Source of the DNA: Blastococcus sp. CCUG 61487
GTDB lineage: Bacteria > Actinomycetota > Actinomycetes > Mycobacteriales > Geodermatophilaceae
Direction of reading: 5' to 3'
Assembly: GCF_005222955.1 (NCBI RefSeq)
Contig: NZ_LWUA01000243.1
Coordinates: forward strand, 1 to 64,000
Length of the DNA stretch: 64,000 nt
This document shows, piece by piece, positions 17,046 through 26,850 of this stretch. Each line of letters starts with the position of its first letter. The stretch's first letter is position 1. A program made the translations under genes and the position numbers. The notes under the pieces are model-generated. The model was not told the origin of the DNA. It was given only the letters and a program-made list of their open reading frames with translations, and did no database searches.

Positions 17046-17729
17046 GTGAGCGTTCCCCCGTCCGGCAGCACGGCGGTCACCCGGACGCGTGCCGTCGGGC
17101 CGGTGCTCTCGGTCGTCGCCGGGTGCGCGGCGCTGGTCGCCCTGCTCGGGGTGGCCGTGTCCACGGACTTCGGCCCGCTGCTGCGGCTGGACCGCACCGT
17201 CAGCGAGGCGCTCTACGCGGGCGACGACAGGAGCGCCGCGCTCGACGTGCTGCTCGAGGTCCTCACCGCCCCCGGACTCTCCGTCGTCAGGTACGCGCTG
17301 GCGGTGCCCGTGCTGGTCTGGCTGGTCCGCCGGCGGGACTGGCGGACGGTGCTCTGGGTCGTGGTGACGGCGGTGTTCGTCCGGCACCTCACGTCGGCGC
17401 TCAAGGAGTTCTTCGACCGCGTGCGCCCGGACTTCGCCGAGGGCGGTGCGGGCTACGAGACCCTGAGCTTCCCCAGCGGGCACTCCTCGGGCATCGCCAC
17501 GCTGGTGGTGATGGGCCTCGTCCTGGCCTGGCCGCACCTGTCCGCGGCCGGCCGGCGGCGCTCGGCCGTGATCGGGGCCGGGCTCGTCCTCCTCGTCGGT
17601 CTCACCCGGATGTGGCTGGGCGTGCACTACCTGTCCGACGTCGTCGCCGGGTGGGCCCTGGGCGTCGGCTGGACCCTGCTGACCGCCGTCGTCCTCGGCG
17701 TCCTGCCGGTCGTCCGGAGGACGCCATGA
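17046..17729 (+). CDS. PAP2-family membrane phosphatase
   Basis: A 227-residue protein with about six transmembrane helices. All three acid-phosphatase motifs are present: KEFFDRVRP, PSGHSSG and RMWLGVHYLSDVVAG. The likely substrates are phosphatidic acid, phosphatidylglycerol phosphate or undecaprenyl pyrophosphate, acting at the outer face of the membrane; sequence alone does not decide. The GTG start follows a GGGAGAG box. Its stop overlaps the start of the pirin-like gene (ATGA). Confidence 0.9.
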   Translation: MSVPPSGSTAVTRTRAVGPVLSVVAGCAALVALLGVAVSTDFGPLLRLDRTVSEALYAGDDRSAALDVLLEVLTAPGLSVVRYALAVPVLVWLVRRRDWRTVLWVVVTAVFVRHLTSALKEFFDRVRPDFAEGGAGYETLSFPSGHSSGIATLVVMGLVLAWPHLSAAGRRRSAVIGAGLVLLVGLTRMWLGVHYLSDVVAGWALGVGWTLLTAVVLGVLPVVRRTP

Positions 17730-18277
17730 GCGGGCCGGACCTGCGCACCGTGCTCGCGCCCGACGACGGATCGCTCGGCCCGCTGCTCCGGGTGTCGGAC
17801 GACCGGCTGATGCCGGGGCAGAGCTACGGGGCGCACGAGCACCGGTCGGTGGACGTGGTCGCCGTGCTGCTCGCCGGCTCCCTGCAGCACCGGTGGGGCG
17901 GGGGTGCGGAGCTGACCGCCGGCGACGTGGCCGTGCTGCGGGCCGGCCAGGGGCTCGTGCACGACGAGGCCGCCGGTGACGACGGTGCCCGGGTGCTGCA
18001 GTGCTACCTGCGACCGGACGACCCGGCGGCGCCTCCGGAGCACGAGGTCCACCGCGGCGCCGCGGGATGGGTGGACCTGCGCCGTCCCGACGCGCGGATC
18101 TGGCTCTCCCGCGGCGAGCCGGGCGTCACCGTCACGCCCCCGGCGGGGCTGCTGCTCACCGCGGGGGAGGACACCTCCGTGACCCGGCACGACGGTGGTC
18201 CGGTGGTGCTCCCAGCGCCGGCCACCCTGGTGGTCTGGCGGCTGGACACCGGCCGTCCCGCCTGGGCGGACGACTGA
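17726..18277 (+). CDS. Pirin-like bicupin family protein
   Basis: A 183-residue cupin of the pirin/YhaK group. The first cupin holds an H-x-H pair (GAHEHRSVDVVAVLLAGSLQHRW), then GDVAVLRAGQGLVHDE and a QCYLRP strand. The second half is shortened compared with ~230-290-residue pirins. Pirins bind Fe or other divalent metals and some act as quercetinases or redox-sensing cofactors; no specific role can be assigned. It overlaps the PAP2 stop by 4 bp. Confidence 0.75.
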   Translation: MSGPDLRTVLAPDDGSLGPLLRVSDDRLMPGQSYGAHEHRSVDVVAVLLAGSLQHRWGGGAELTAGDVAVLRAGQGLVHDEAAGDDGARVLQCYLRPDDPAAPPEHEVHRGAAGWVDLRRPDARIWLSRGEPGVTVTPPAGLLLTAGEDTSVTRHDGGPVVLPAPATLVVWRLDTGRPAWADD

Positions 18278-18314
18278 GCTGTCGGCCGACCCCGACCGTG
18301 TGAGAGTGGAGACC

Positions 18315-19517
18315 ATGCCGACCAGCCCCGCAGAGCTGCTCTCCGCCGCCTATGAGGACGCCGATCGCACCATCGACCTGCGGCGCCGCCTGCACCGGCA
18401 CCCGGAGATCGGGCTGCACCTGCCGCGCACCCAGGCCGCCGTGCTCGAGGCGTTCGCCGAGCTGCCGCTGGAGGTGACCACCGGCAAGCGCACCAGCTCC
18501 GTGGTCGGGGTGCTGCGCGGTGCCCGGCCCGGGCCCACGTACCTGCTGCGCGGCGACATGGATGCGCTGCCGGTGCAGGAGGAGACCGGCCTGCCGTTCG
18601 CCTCCGAGGTGCCGGGCGTGATGCACGCCTGCGGCCACGACACCCACGTGGCCATGCTGGTGGGGGCGGCCCGGCTGCTGGCCCAGCGCCGCGACGAGCT
18701 CGCCGGCCAGGTCGTGTTCATGGTCCAGCCGGGGGAGGAGGGCTTCCACGGCGCCCGCTTCATGCTCGAGGAAGGGCTGCTCTCCGTCGTCCCGGAGGCT
18801 CCGGTGAGCGGCGCGTTCGCGCTGCACGTCTCCTCGACGTTCACCAGCGGCAGCGTGCACGTCCGGCCCGGACCGGTGATGGCCGCCGCCGACCAGTGGA
18901 AGATCACGCTGCGCGGCCGGGGGGGCCACGCGTCGGCTCCGCACGACGCCTCCGACCCGATCCCGGCGGCGGCCGAGGTGGTGCTCGCACTCCAGTCGAT
19001 GGTGACCCGCCGCGTCGACGTCTTCGATCCCGCCGTCGTCACCGTCGCCCACCTGCAGGCGGGCTCGACCAACAACGTGATCCCCGAGACGGCGTTCCTC
19101 GAGGGCACGATCCGGACGTTGTCGGCCGAGCGCCGTGCCGACGTCGTCGCCGCGGTGGAGCGCGTCGCGACCCACGTCGCCGCCGCCCACGAACTCGGTG
19201 TGGAGTTCGAGCACCAGCAGGGCTACCCGGTGACGATCAACGACCCGGACGCGGCCGCGCGCGTGCTGGAGACGGCGGCGTCCCTGCTCGGCGACCGGGG
19301 TGCGCTGCTGATGCCCGCCCCGCTGATGGGCGCCGAGGACTTCTCCTACGTGCTGCAGGAGGTCCCCGGCGCCCTGGCCTGGCTGGGCGCTTGCCCGCCG
19401 GGGACCGACCCGGCCGACGCCCCGCCCAACCACTCCAACCTCGTGGTCTTCGACGAGGAGCCCCTGCCGGCCGGCGTCGCCCTCTACGCGCAGATGGCCC
19501 TCAACGCGCTCAAGTAG
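18315..19517 (+). CDS. M20-family amidohydrolase (N-acyl amino acid / hippurate hydrolase type)
   Basis: A 400-residue dinuclear metal-dependent amidohydrolase. Metal-site motifs are visible: [22 protein letters not shown] and [10 protein letters not shown], with the [12 protein letters not shown] dimerisation region and [11 protein letters not shown] near the end. The Cys-His pair in HACGHD places it with N-acyl-amino-acid/hippurate/IAA-amide hydrolases. The ATG at 18315 follows GAGAGTGGAGACC. Its 3' end overlaps that of aceE by 8 bp on the opposite strand. Confidence 0.9.
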   Translation: MPTSPAELLSAAYEDADRTIDLRRRLHRHPEIGLHLPRTQAAVLEAFAELPLEVTTGKRTSSVVGVLRGARPGPTYLLRGDMDALPVQEETGLPFASEVPGVMHACGHDTHVAMLVGAARLLAQRRDELAGQVVFMVQPGEEGFHGARFMLEEGLLSVVPEAPVSGAFALHVSSTFTSGSVHVRPGPVMAAADQWKITLRGRGGHASAPHDASDPIPAAAEVVLALQSMVTRRVDVFDPAVVTVAHLQAGSTNNVIPETAFLEGTIRTLSAERRADVVAAVERVATHVAAAHELGVEFEHQQGYPVTINDPDAAARVLETAASLLGDRGALLMPAPLMGAEDFSYVLQEVPGALAWLGACPPGTDPADAPPNHSNLVVFDEEPLPAGVALYAQMALNALK

Positions 19518-22329
19518 CGGGGCTCGGGTCGGTGCGCTCCTCGGCGGGCGCGGCCTGCACGTCGCGGACCTGGTACTTCTCCACGGCCTCCCGGACGACG
19601 GAGCGGTCGAGCCGCCCCCAGTCGGCCAGCGAGGCCAACGTGCGCACCACGATCGACTCGGCGTCGACGGAGAAGTGCCGGCGCAGCGCCGGGCGGGTGT
19701 CGGACAGGCCGAACCCGTCGGTGCCCAGCGACTGCAGTCCGTGCGGGGCGTACGGCGCGATCAGGTCGGGGACGGCGCGCATCCAGTCCGACACCGCGAC
19801 CACGGGGCCCTCGGCGTCCTGCAGTCGCTGCGTGACGTACGGCGTCTGCGGGTCATCCTCGGGGTGCAGCAGGTTGTGCCGCGCGACCTCGTCGGCCTGC
19901 CGCCGCAGCTCCGTCCACGAGGTCACCGACCACACGTCGGCCGAGACGTTCCAGTCCTGGGCCAGCAGTTCCTGGGCGCGCAGCGCCCACGGCACCGCGA
20001 CCCCGGAGGCGAGGACCTGCGCCTTCTGCCCGCCCTCGAGCTGCGGGCCGTCGGCGTACCGGTACATCCCGGCCAGCAGCCCTTGGACGTCGAGGCCCTC
20101 CGGCTCGGCCGGCTGGTTGAACGGCTCGTTGTAGACGGTCAGGTAGTACATGACGTCGGGAGAGCGGCTGCCGCCGAGCGGGCCACCGGGGTCCTCGCCG
20201 TACATGCGGACCAGCGCGTCACGGGTGATGTGCGCGACCTCGTACGAGAACGCCGGGTCGTAGGCGACGACCGCCGGGTTGGTGGCCGCCAGCAGCAGCG
20301 AGTGCCCGTCCTCGTGCTGCAGGCCCTCGCCGTTGAGCGTCGTCCGCCCGGCCGTGGCGCCGAGCAGGAAGCCGCGGGTCATCTGGTCGGCGGCGGCCCA
20401 CAGGCCGTCACCGGTCCGCTGGAACCCGAACATCGAGTAGAAGATGTAGATCGGGATCATCGGCTCGCCGTGCGTGGCGTACGAGGAGCCGACGGCGGTG
20501 AACGACGCCACCGAGCCGGCCTCGTTGATCCCCTCGTGCAGGATCACGCCCTGCTCGGACTCCTTGTAGGCCAGCATCAGCTCGCGGTCCACCGACGTGT
20601 AGCGCTGGCCGTGCGGCGAGTAGATCTTCTGCGTCGGGAACAGGGAGTCCATCCCGAAGGTGCGGGCCTCGTCCGGGATGATCGGCACGAAGCGCGGGCC
20701 GAGCTCCTTGTCCTTGAGCAGCTCCTTGAGCAGGCGGACGAACGCCATCGTCGTCGCCACCTCCTGCTTGCCCGAGCCGCGGCGCAAGACCTCCAGGGCC
20801 TTGTCCTCGGGCGCCTTGAGCTGCTTGAACTCCGCCCGGCGGCGGGGGATCGACCCGCCGAGCTGGCGGCGCCGCTCGAGCATGTACTCCATCTCCTCGG
20901 AGTCCGCCGGCGGCTTGTAGTAGGGCGGCAGCGTCGTGTCCAGCGCCTCGTCGGGGATGTCGAGGTAGAGGCGGTCGCGGAACATCTTGAGGTCGTCCGC
21001 GGTCAACTTCTTCATCTGGTGGGTCGAGTTGCGGCCCTCGAAGTGGCTGCCCAGCGTCCAGCCCTTGATCGTCTTGGCGAGGATGACGGTCGGCTGGCCC
21101 TTGTGCTCGAAGGCCGCCTTGTAGGCCGCGTACACCTTGCGGTAGTCGTGCCCGCCGCGGGAGAGGTCCCAGACCTCCTTGTCGCTGAGCTGCTCGACCA
21201 TCTTGCGGGTGCGCGGGTCCCGGCCGAAGAAGTGCTCGCGGACGAAGGCGCCGTCCTCGGCCTTGTAGGTCTGGTAGTCGCCGTCGGGCGTGACGTTCAT
21301 GAGATTGACCAGCGCGCCGTCGCGGTCCCCGGCCAGCAGCGGGTCCCACTCCCGGCCCCAGATCACCTTGATGACGTTCCAGCCGGCGCCGCGGAAGAAC
21401 GACTCCATCTCCTGGATGATCTTGCCGTTGCCGCGCACCGGGCCGTCGAGCCGCTGCAGGTTGCAGTTGATGACGAACGTGAGGTTGTCCAGCTCCTCGC
21501 GGGCGGCGACGCCGATCGCGCCGAGCGACTCGACCTCGTCCATCTCGCCGTCGCCGAGGTAGGCCCACACGTGCTGGTCGGAGGTGTCCTTGATGCCGCG
21601 GTGGTGCAGGTAGCGGTTGAACCGCGCCTGGTAGATGGCGTTCAGCGGACCGAGCCCCATGGAGACCGTCGGGAACTCCCAGAAGTCCGACATCAGCCGC
21701 GGGTGCGGATAGGACGACAGCCCGCCGCCCGGGTGGCTGACCTCCTGGCGGAACCCGTCCATCTGGTGCTCGGTGAGCCGGCCCTCGAGGAAGGCGCGGG
21801 CGTAGATGCCGGGGGAGGAGTGCCCCTGGAAGAAGATCTGGTCGCCGCCGCCGGGGTGATCCTTGCCGCGGAAGAAGTGGTTGAAGCCGACCTCGTACAG
21901 CGAGGCCGACGACGCGTAGCTGGAGATGTGCCCGCCGACGCCGATCCCCGGCCGCTGCGCGCGGTGCACCATGATCGCGGCGTTCCAGCGGATGTAGGCA
22001 CGGATGCGGCGCTCGACGTGCTCGTCGCCGGGGAACCACGGCTCCCGCGACGGCGGGATGGTGTTGATGTAGTCGGTGCTCCGCAGCGAGGGGACGCCGA
22101 CCTGCTGCTCCCGGCTGCGCTCGAGCATCCGGAGCATCAGGTAGCGCGCCCGGTCGCGGCCGGCGTGCTGGACGACGGCGTCCAGGGAGTCGATCCACTC
22201 CTGGGTCTCGTCCGGGTCGATGTCGGGGAGCTGGCTCGGCAGACCGTCGGTGATGACCGCTCGGGGTGCGTTGGTCTCGGAGGCAGGTCCGTGGGCGGGA
22301 TCGCCGCCCTGCTGCTGCGTGGCGCTCAT
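19510..22329 (-). CDS. aceE: Pyruvate dehydrogenase E1 component (homodimeric)
   Basis: A 939-residue homodimeric PDH E1, slightly longer than the E. coli enzyme. The thiamine-diphosphate motif is [13 protein letters not shown], ending in [14 protein letters not shown]. Other family blocks are [33 protein letters not shown] and [17 protein letters not shown]. It decarboxylates pyruvate and acetylates the E2 lipoyl domains, feeding acetyl-CoA to the fatty-acid cluster nearby. The ATG at 22329 follows GAGGGGAAG; reading further upstream adds only low-complexity sequence. DUF3052 and AhpE genes are divergent, the arrangement also known in mycobacteria (Rv2238c-Rv2241). Confidence 0.96.
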   Translation of the reverse strand: MSATQQQGGDPAHGPASETNAPRAVITDGLPSQLPDIDPDETQEWIDSLDAVVQHAGRDRARYLMLRMLERSREQQVGVPSLRSTDYINTIPPSREPWFPGDEHVERRIRAYIRWNAAIMVHRAQRPGIGVGGHISSYASSASLYEVGFNHFFRGKDHPGGGDQIFFQGHSSPGIYARAFLEGRLTEHQMDGFRQEVSHPGGGLSSYPHPRLMSDFWEFPTVSMGLGPLNAIYQARFNRYLHHRGIKDTSDQHVWAYLGDGEMDEVESLGAIGVAAREELDNLTFVINCNLQRLDGPVRGNGKIIQEMESFFRGAGWNVIKVIWGREWDPLLAGDRDGALVNLMNVTPDGDYQTYKAEDGAFVREHFFGRDPRTRKMVEQLSDKEVWDLSRGGHDYRKVYAAYKAAFEHKGQPTVILAKTIKGWTLGSHFEGRNSTHQMKKLTADDLKMFRDRLYLDIPDEALDTTLPPYYKPPADSEEMEYMLERRRQLGGSIPRRRAEFKQLKAPEDKALEVLRRGSGKQEVATTMAFVRLLKELLKDKELGPRFVPIIPDEARTFGMDSLFPTQKIYSPHGQRYTSVDRELMLAYKESEQGVILHEGINEAGSVASFTAVGSSYATHGEPMIPIYIFYSMFGFQRTGDGLWAAADQMTRGFLLGATAGRTTLNGEGLQHEDGHSLLLAATNPAVVAYDPAFSYEVAHITRDALVRMYGEDPGGPLGGSRSPDVMYYLTVYNEPFNQPAEPEGLDVQGLLAGMYRYADGPQLEGGQKAQVLASGVAVPWALRAQELLAQDWNVSADVWSVTSWTELRRQADEVARHNLLHPEDDPQTPYVTQRLQDAEGPVVAVSDWMRAVPDLIAPYAPHGLQSLGTDGFGLSDTRPALRRHFSVDAESIVVRTLASLADWGRLDRSVVREAVEKYQVRDVQAAPAEERTDPSPAT

Positions 22330-22742
22330 GACCCCATGCTTCCCCTCCCGGGCGTCCGCGTCACGTCCTGCGGGGGTCCGAGGTCGCGCGTCGCCGGAGG
22401 ACGCGACGGACGGTCCGGTCCCGGCGGGCTTGCGTCGTGGCGGCCATGCCCTACGCTTCCGCCCACGTGGCGCGGAGCCACGGGGTCGTGCCAGGTGGCA
22501 CGGCCACGGTGAGGACGAGAGGGGTGACATGACCAGGCAGCGGGGAGGTCTCCCGCCGGTCGTGTCCGCGTTCCGCAGCCGTCCTCGGCCCCCGTGCGCC
22601 CGTCCGGGCAGCGACCGTCCACCGCCGGACCCACGTCCGTGAGGCGTCCGCGCGCGAGCGGCCGCCCGGCAGGGCAGCATCACGGCCACGAGCCACCCCA
22701 CGATCGAGGAGCAGCAGGTCCACCCATGGAGGAGCAGCACGG
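22330..22742. other. Divergent aceE/DUF3052 promoter region, 413 bp
   Basis: No gene is convincing. A 37-codon frame at 22529-22642 begins [10 protein letters not shown] after a GAGGACGAGAGG box. It is Pro/Arg-rich, which is what random high-GC sequence gives, so I do not call it. The region must hold the aceE promoter (minus strand) and the DUF3052 promoter (plus strand). GTGCCAGGTGGCAC at 22489-22502 is a short palindrome that could be an operator. Confidence 0.4.
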
Positions 22743-23162
22743 ATGAGCGTCGACAGCGCCGGCATGGCGGCCCGGCTGGGCATCAAGCCGGGCATGGTCG
22801 TGCAGGAGCTCGGCTGGGACGAGGACGCCGACGAGGACCTGCGCGATGCGATCATCGAGCTCTCCGGGGGCGAGATGGTCGACGAGGACACCGACGAGGT
22901 GGCCGACGTCGTCATCCTGTGGTGGCGGGAGGACGACGGCGACCTGTTCGACGCCCTGACCGACGCGATCACCTCGCTGGCCGACGAGGGCGTCGTCTGG
23001 CTGCTCGTGCCGAAGTCCGGCCGACCGGGCCACGTGGAGCCCGGTGACGTCACCGAGGTGGCTCCGACGGCGGGTCTGCAGCAGACCAGCAGCGTGTCGG
23101 CGGCCAAGGACTGGTCGGGCATCCGGCTGGTCAGCCCGAAGACCGCCCGCAACCGCCGATGA
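22743..23162 (+). CDS. DUF3052 family protein
   Basis: A 139-residue acidic actinobacterial protein. Recognisable parts are [20 protein letters not shown], a central [20 protein letters not shown] and [17 protein letters not shown]. The function is unknown. It is found between aceE and ahpE in many actinobacteria (Rv2239c in M. tuberculosis), the same order as here, which suggests a link with central metabolism or redox stress. The ATG follows GGAGGAGCAGC. Confidence 0.92.
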   Translation: MSVDSAGMAARLGIKPGMVVQELGWDEDADEDLRDAIIELSGGEMVDEDTDEVADVVILWWREDDGDLFDALTDAITSLADEGVVWLLVPKSGRPGHVEPGDVTEVAPTAGLQQTSSVSAAKDWSGIRLVSPKTARNRR

Positions 23163-23184
23163 CGGGTGCGGCACGATCGGAGCC

Positions 23185-23646
23185 ATGAGTCTCTCCGTCG
23201 GCGACGTCGCGCCCGAGTTCAGCCTTCCCGACCAGGACAAGCAGGTCGTCTCCCTCGCCGAGCTGCGGGGCACGCCGGTGCTGCTGGTCTTCTACCCGTT
23301 CGCCTTCTCCGGCATCTGCACCGGTGAGCTGTGCCAGCTCCGCGACGAGCTGAGCAACTACACCGACGCCGGCGTGAAGGTCCTGGCGATCAGCACCGAC
23401 CCGGTGTTCAGCCTCAAGGCGTTCAAGGCGCAGGAGGGCTTCGACTTCCCGCTGTTGTCGGACTTCTGGCCGCACGGCGCGACCGCGCAGGCCTACGGCG
23501 TGTTCAACGACAAGGCCGGGATGGCCGTCCGCGGCACGTTCCTCGTCGACGCCGACGGGAAGGTCGCCTTCGCCGAGGTCAACCAGCCCGGCGACGCCCG
23601 CGAGCAGTCCGGCTGGAAGGACGCCGTCGCCCAGCTCGCGGCCTGA
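23185..23646 (+). CDS. ahpE: Peroxiredoxin, AhpE type
   Basis: A 153-residue AhpC/TSA-fold peroxidase. The peroxidatic Cys is C45 in the YPFAFSGICTGELC motif; a second Cys (C50) lies on the same helix. It reduces hydroperoxides in the cytosol and in mycobacteria is recycled by mycothiol/mycoredoxin. It starts 22 bp after the DUF3052 stop, so the two probably share an mRNA. The length and the WPHGATAQAYGVFN stretch match AhpE rather than BCP or Tpx. Confidence 0.93.
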   Translation: MSLSVGDVAPEFSLPDQDKQVVSLAELRGTPVLLVFYPFAFSGICTGELCQLRDELSNYTDAGVKVLAISTDPVFSLKAFKAQEGFDFPLLSDFWPHGATAQAYGVFNDKAGMAVRGTFLVDADGKVAFAEVNQPGDAREQSGWKDAVAQLAA

Positions 23647-23687
23647 CCCCCGAGACCGATCGCGGCGCTCATTACTGTGGGCGCCGC

Positions 23688-23759
23688 GGGCGCGTAGCTC
23701 AGCGGTAGAGCCCTCGCCTTACAAGCGAGTGGTCGCAGGTTCGAACCCTGCCGCGCCCA
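23688..23759 (+). tRNA. tRNA-Val (UAC anticodon)
   Basis: A 72-nt cloverleaf: acceptor GGGCGCG/CGCGCCC, D stem GCTC/GAGC, anticodon stem CTCGC/GCGAG with loop CTTACAA (anticodon TAC), T stem GCAGG/CCTGC with loop TTCGAAC, discriminator A. It lies in the gap after ahpE. No duplicated 3' end or island is visible beside it. Confidence 0.95.
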
Positions 23760-23814
23760 CCCCGTCCACGGCTCTCGTGCTTCTCCTGGCGGTCCGCCGG
23801 GGTATGGCGAGCGG

Positions 23815-24903
23815 ATGACCGTGCTGGAAGGCGGCGCCACGGGCCGCCGGGCCTCGGTGGCGCTCGGCCGGGGACGACGCCAGGTGCTGCTGTTCCTCAC
23901 CTTCGTCCTCGCGGCGGCGCCGATCGTCTACGTGGGCTACCGCGAGTTCGCCGTCGACGATCCGGCGACCGGCGGGGACACGGGCGACTCCGCGGCGTAC
24001 GCGCGGATGGCGCTCACCGGCGAGCTCGACGACGTCCCCAAGCCGTTCCGCTACCGGGTCGTCGTCCCCTTCCTCGCCCACCTGTGGATGCGCCTGGCCG
24101 ACCGGCAGGACCTGTACGAGCTGTACGTGGCGTTCGCCGTCCTGAACCTGGTGGGGCTCGCGCTCGCGGCCTGGGCCGTCCACCACCTCCTCCTGCGCTG
24201 GGGCTTCACCGCCCGGGAGGGGTTCACCGGCGGGCTGCTGTTCCTGGCCTCCTGGCCGGTGCTCCGCTTCGGTGGCGCCGTCCTGGTCGACGCCTGGAGC
24301 CACGCGGCGCTGGCCGGAGCGGCCTACGCCGTCGTGGCCCGGCGGTACCGGCTGTTGCTCGTGGTGGCGACCCTCGGCATGTTCGTGCGGGAGACGACGG
24401 TCTTCGCCGCCCTGCTGGTCCTCGTCGTGCCGGCGCCGTGGTCGGTCCGGCTCCGCCAGCTCGCCTGCTTCGTCCCGGGCGTGGTGGGCTACGCGCTCTT
24501 CCGCTTCGTCCTCGCGCCGACGGAGGTCGGGTACTCGTACAACGTGGACCGGTTCACCCGCCAGGTGACCGACGTGCTCGGCTGGTCGGGCCTGCCCTAC
24601 ACGCTCCGGGAGCTGGCGCTCACGTTCGGCGCGGCGGGGCTGCTGTTCGTCGTGGGGGTCATCCACAACCGCCGCGTCCGCGCGCTGCCCGGCAGCCTGT
24701 TCTGGCTCGTCCCCGTGGCGCTGGTGATCCCGTTCCTCATCGCCAGCAACCTCGCCCGGATCTGGTTCCTCGCCTTTCCCGCGGTCATCCCGCTCGCGGT
24801 GCTGGGGTTGCGGGCCCTCCTCGCCGACGACGGAGAGCGTCGGGACGAGGGGGCCGACAGCCGCCCGGCGGTCTACGCCGGCGTTCCTCCCGGCACGGGC
24901 TGA
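23815..24903 (+). CDS. Polytopic membrane protein, GT-C glycosyltransferase-like
   Basis: A 362-residue protein with about nine hydrophobic segments. The first extracytoplasmic loop contains DTGDSAAYARMALTGE and FRYRVVVPFLAHL, like the acidic first loop of GT-C glycosyltransferases or DUF2029-type proteins. I do not recognise a named family. The start ATG at 23815 follows a GGCGAGCGG. It stands alone between tRNA-Val and a convergent hydrolase gene (6-bp gap). Confidence 0.6.
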   Translation: MTVLEGGATGRRASVALGRGRRQVLLFLTFVLAAAPIVYVGYREFAVDDPATGGDTGDSAAYARMALTGELDDVPKPFRYRVVVPFLAHLWMRLADRQDLYELYVAFAVLNLVGLALAAWAVHHLLLRWGFTAREGFTGGLLFLASWPVLRFGGAVLVDAWSHAALAGAAYAVVARRYRLLLVVATLGMFVRETTVFAALLVLVVPAPWSVRLRQLACFVPGVVGYALFRFVLAPTEVGYSYNVDRFTRQVTDVLGWSGLPYTLRELALTFGAAGLLFVVGVIHNRRVRALPGSLFWLVPVALVIPFLIASNLARIWFLAFPAVIPLAVLGLRALLADDGERRDEGADSRPAVYAGVPPGTG

Positions 24904-24909
24904 GGCTGC

Positions 24910-25731
24910 TCAGGCGGCGGAGTCGACCGCGGCGACGGGGGAGCCGGGGGCGGGCTCCGCCGGCTTCGGGAACGCCGGGCGCAGGAACGTCGGCGCCCGG
25001 AACGGCGACCACTCGCCCTCGGGCTGCGCGAGGCGGTCGGCGATCGCCCAGAGCGCGGCCGGGTGGTGCCCCAGCCCCAGGTGGCTGGCGGTCACGGCGA
25101 TGTTCTCGCAGCGCTCGCCGGGGACGTCCAGGCACGTCTGCCAGTGCACGATCCCGTCGAGGTGGGAGTAGATCGAGGTGGCGGGGACCGGCAGCGGCAC
25201 GCCCTCGGGTTCCAGCGGCAGCGTGCGCTGCTCGACGTGCAGGTGGGAGTATCTGTCGAACACCTTGGCCGCACGGGTCTGGCTGTACCTGGTGAGCCGG
25301 AACGGGCTGCCCAGCGTGACGACTTGGCGCACGGAGTCGGGGGAGCGGCGGGCGAGATCGCGGGCGAAGATGCCGCCCAGGCTCCAGCCGATGATCGTCA
25401 CCGGTCGGCGGTAGCGGCCGTGCAGGTAGTCCAGCTTGTCGCGCAGGCCGTTGACGCACAGCGCCGTCGGCCCGATGTTGCGGCCCAGGCCCCAGCCGTG
25501 GACGCGGTAGTCCAGCCGGCGCAGCGTCCTGCGCAGCGCCAGGGTGGAGACGTCGTCGGCGAGCAGGCCGGGCACCACGAGCACCGGATGCCCGTCACCC
25601 TTGGGCAGGCGTGGCGCCAGCGGCCGGGTGGCCAGGTAGAGGCCGAAATCCGCGACCGCTCGCCCGGGCTCGCTCAGGTAGAGCGGTAGCCCGGGGCCGT
25701 CGTCCTGCCGAAACGCCACGTCGACCTCCAT
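24910..25731 (-). CDS. Alpha/beta hydrolase (triacylglycerol lipase-like)
   Basis: About 273 residues from the ATG at 25731; the upstream in-frame extension to 25833 looks non-coding. Strand 3 (VLVVPGLLADD), the oxyanion region and the nucleophile elbow GWSLGG are typical of bacterial lipases and esterases of the LipA/EstA type. The segment HLDGIVHWQTCLD resembles the metal/His region of these lipases. No signal peptide is apparent, so it is probably intracellular. It is divergent from a second alpha/beta hydrolase and two genes from a wax ester synthase, which suggests acylglycerol turnover (inference). Confidence 0.78.
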   Translation of the reverse strand: MEVDVAFRQDDGPGLPLYLSEPGRAVADFGLYLATRPLAPRLPKGDGHPVLVVPGLLADDVSTLALRRTLRRLDYRVHGWGLGRNIGPTALCVNGLRDKLDYLHGRYRRPVTIIGWSLGGIFARDLARRSPDSVRQVVTLGSPFRLTRYSQTRAAKVFDRYSHLHVEQRTLPLEPEGVPLPVPATSIYSHLDGIVHWQTCLDVPGERCENIAVTASHLGLGHHPAALWAIADRLAQPEGEWSPFRAPTFLRPAFPKPAEPAPGSPVAAVDSAA

Positions 25732-25835
25732 CAACCCCGTTGTGTGTGATGGGCAGTACCAACATGCGTTGTGGCTCACACGCGTCGGCCCACCACACGC
25801 AGGCACATGTTGCCGAAATGTGTCCCACGTCATAT

Positions 25836-25851
25836 CGGACGTTCGCGTCCG
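25836..25851. promoter_or_regulatory. Perfect 6-bp-arm inverted repeat between divergent hydrolases
   Basis: CGGACG-TTCG-CGTCCG sits in the 203-bp divergent region 25732-25934. This is the least GC-rich stretch nearby and also contains several TGTG/CACA repeats. It could be an operator for either hydrolase gene or a small stem in a 5' leader. No regulator gene is adjacent. Confidence 0.35.
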
Positions 25852-25934
25852 TACATGCCGGAGGCCGTTCCTGGGGGTACGGCGATGCGGCGCCGTGGGA
25901 GCGTGAGCGCCGTCGTCCAGCCAAGAGGAGCGCC

Positions 25935-26846
25935 ATGACCGAGGAGCACGTGCCGGGGGAGAGCCGCACGGTGGACCTCGACGGGCCGGTGCACTACGTC
26001 GACTTCGATGGCCCGGCGGACGGCCCGCGGGTCGTGCTGGTCCACGGGCTGGGCGGCTCCCACCTCAACTGGGACACGTTCGCTCCGCTGCTGCTGCCGC
26101 ACGCCCGGGTGCTCGCCATCGACCTGCCGGGATTCGGCCGCAGCGAGCCGGGTGGGCGGCGCGCCACCGTGCAGGCCAACGTCGCGGTGCTGGACCGCTT
26201 CCTGGCCGAGGTCTCCGGCGAGCCCGCGGTCCTGGTCGGCAACTCGATGGGCGGGATGATCTCGATCCTGCAGGCCGAGCGGAACCCGGAGGCGGTCAGC
26301 GGCCTGGTCCTGCTCGATCCCGCCGTCCCCGGGCCGCACCGCTCGCTGGACCCGCTGGTGGCCGCCATGTTCGCGCTCTACGCCCTGCCCGTGGTGGGCC
26401 CGCGCTTCCTGTGGCTGCGCCGCGTCCGGCAGACGCCGCTGCAGCGGGTCCGGGAGATGCTGCGGTTGGTCGGCGTGGACCCCGACACGCTGCCGTCGGC
26501 CGTCATCGACCGCTCCGTGGCGCTGCTCGAGGCCCGGGAGGACCACGCCGCGATGGACCGGGCGTACCTCGCGGCGGCGCGCTCGCTGCTCGTGCAGCTG
26601 GCCGACCCGCGCGCCTACCGCCGGGCGATGGAAGGGCTGGCCCAGCCCGTCCTGCTGGTGCACGGCGATCTCGACCGGCTCGTCTCCGTGGAGTCGGCCC
26701 GCGACGTCGCGCGCCGCCACCCGAACTGGACCTACGTCGAGCTGGACGGGGTCGGGCACGTGCCGCAGCTGCAGTGCCCGGAGCGGCTCGCCGACGAGGT
26801 GCTGCCGTGGCTCGCCGGGATCGGCAGCGTCCGGGCCGACGGCTGA
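25935..26846 (+). CDS. Alpha/beta hydrolase (monoacylglycerol lipase / MhpC-like)
   Basis: A 303-residue alpha/beta hydrolase. It has the HG oxyanion strand (LVHGLGGSHLNW), the nucleophile elbow GNSMGG, the acid in VHGDLDRLV and the catalytic His in GVGHVPQ. It starts at the ATG after AAGAGGAG. The C-terminus converges on the epimerase gene with 4 bp between the stops. The substrate is not predictable beyond small esters or acylglycerols. Confidence 0.85.
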   Translation: MTEEHVPGESRTVDLDGPVHYVDFDGPADGPRVVLVHGLGGSHLNWDTFAPLLLPHARVLAIDLPGFGRSEPGGRRATVQANVAVLDRFLAEVSGEPAVLVGNSMGGMISILQAERNPEAVSGLVLLDPAVPGPHRSLDPLVAAMFALYALPVVGPRFLWLRRVRQTPLQRVREMLRLVGVDPDTLPSAVIDRSVALLEAREDHAAMDRAYLAAARSLLVQLADPRAYRRAMEGLAQPVLLVHGDLDRLVSVESARDVARRHPNWTYVELDGVGHVPQLQCPERLADEVLPWLAGIGSVRADG

Positions 26847-26850
26847 CGGC

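Noticed and set aside
22529-22642. A 37-codon leader peptide or small gene before DUF3052
   Set aside because: Composition is Arg/Pro/Gly-rich as expected by chance at this GC content, and it is neither followed by an attenuator-like structure nor recognisable.
22330-22740. Upstream extension of aceE
   Set aside because: The frame stays open, but the ATG at 22329 has a good ribosome site and begins the family N-terminus.
23688-23759. A second island at tRNA-Val
   Set aside because: No duplicate of its 3' end and no integrase or atypical genes beside it.
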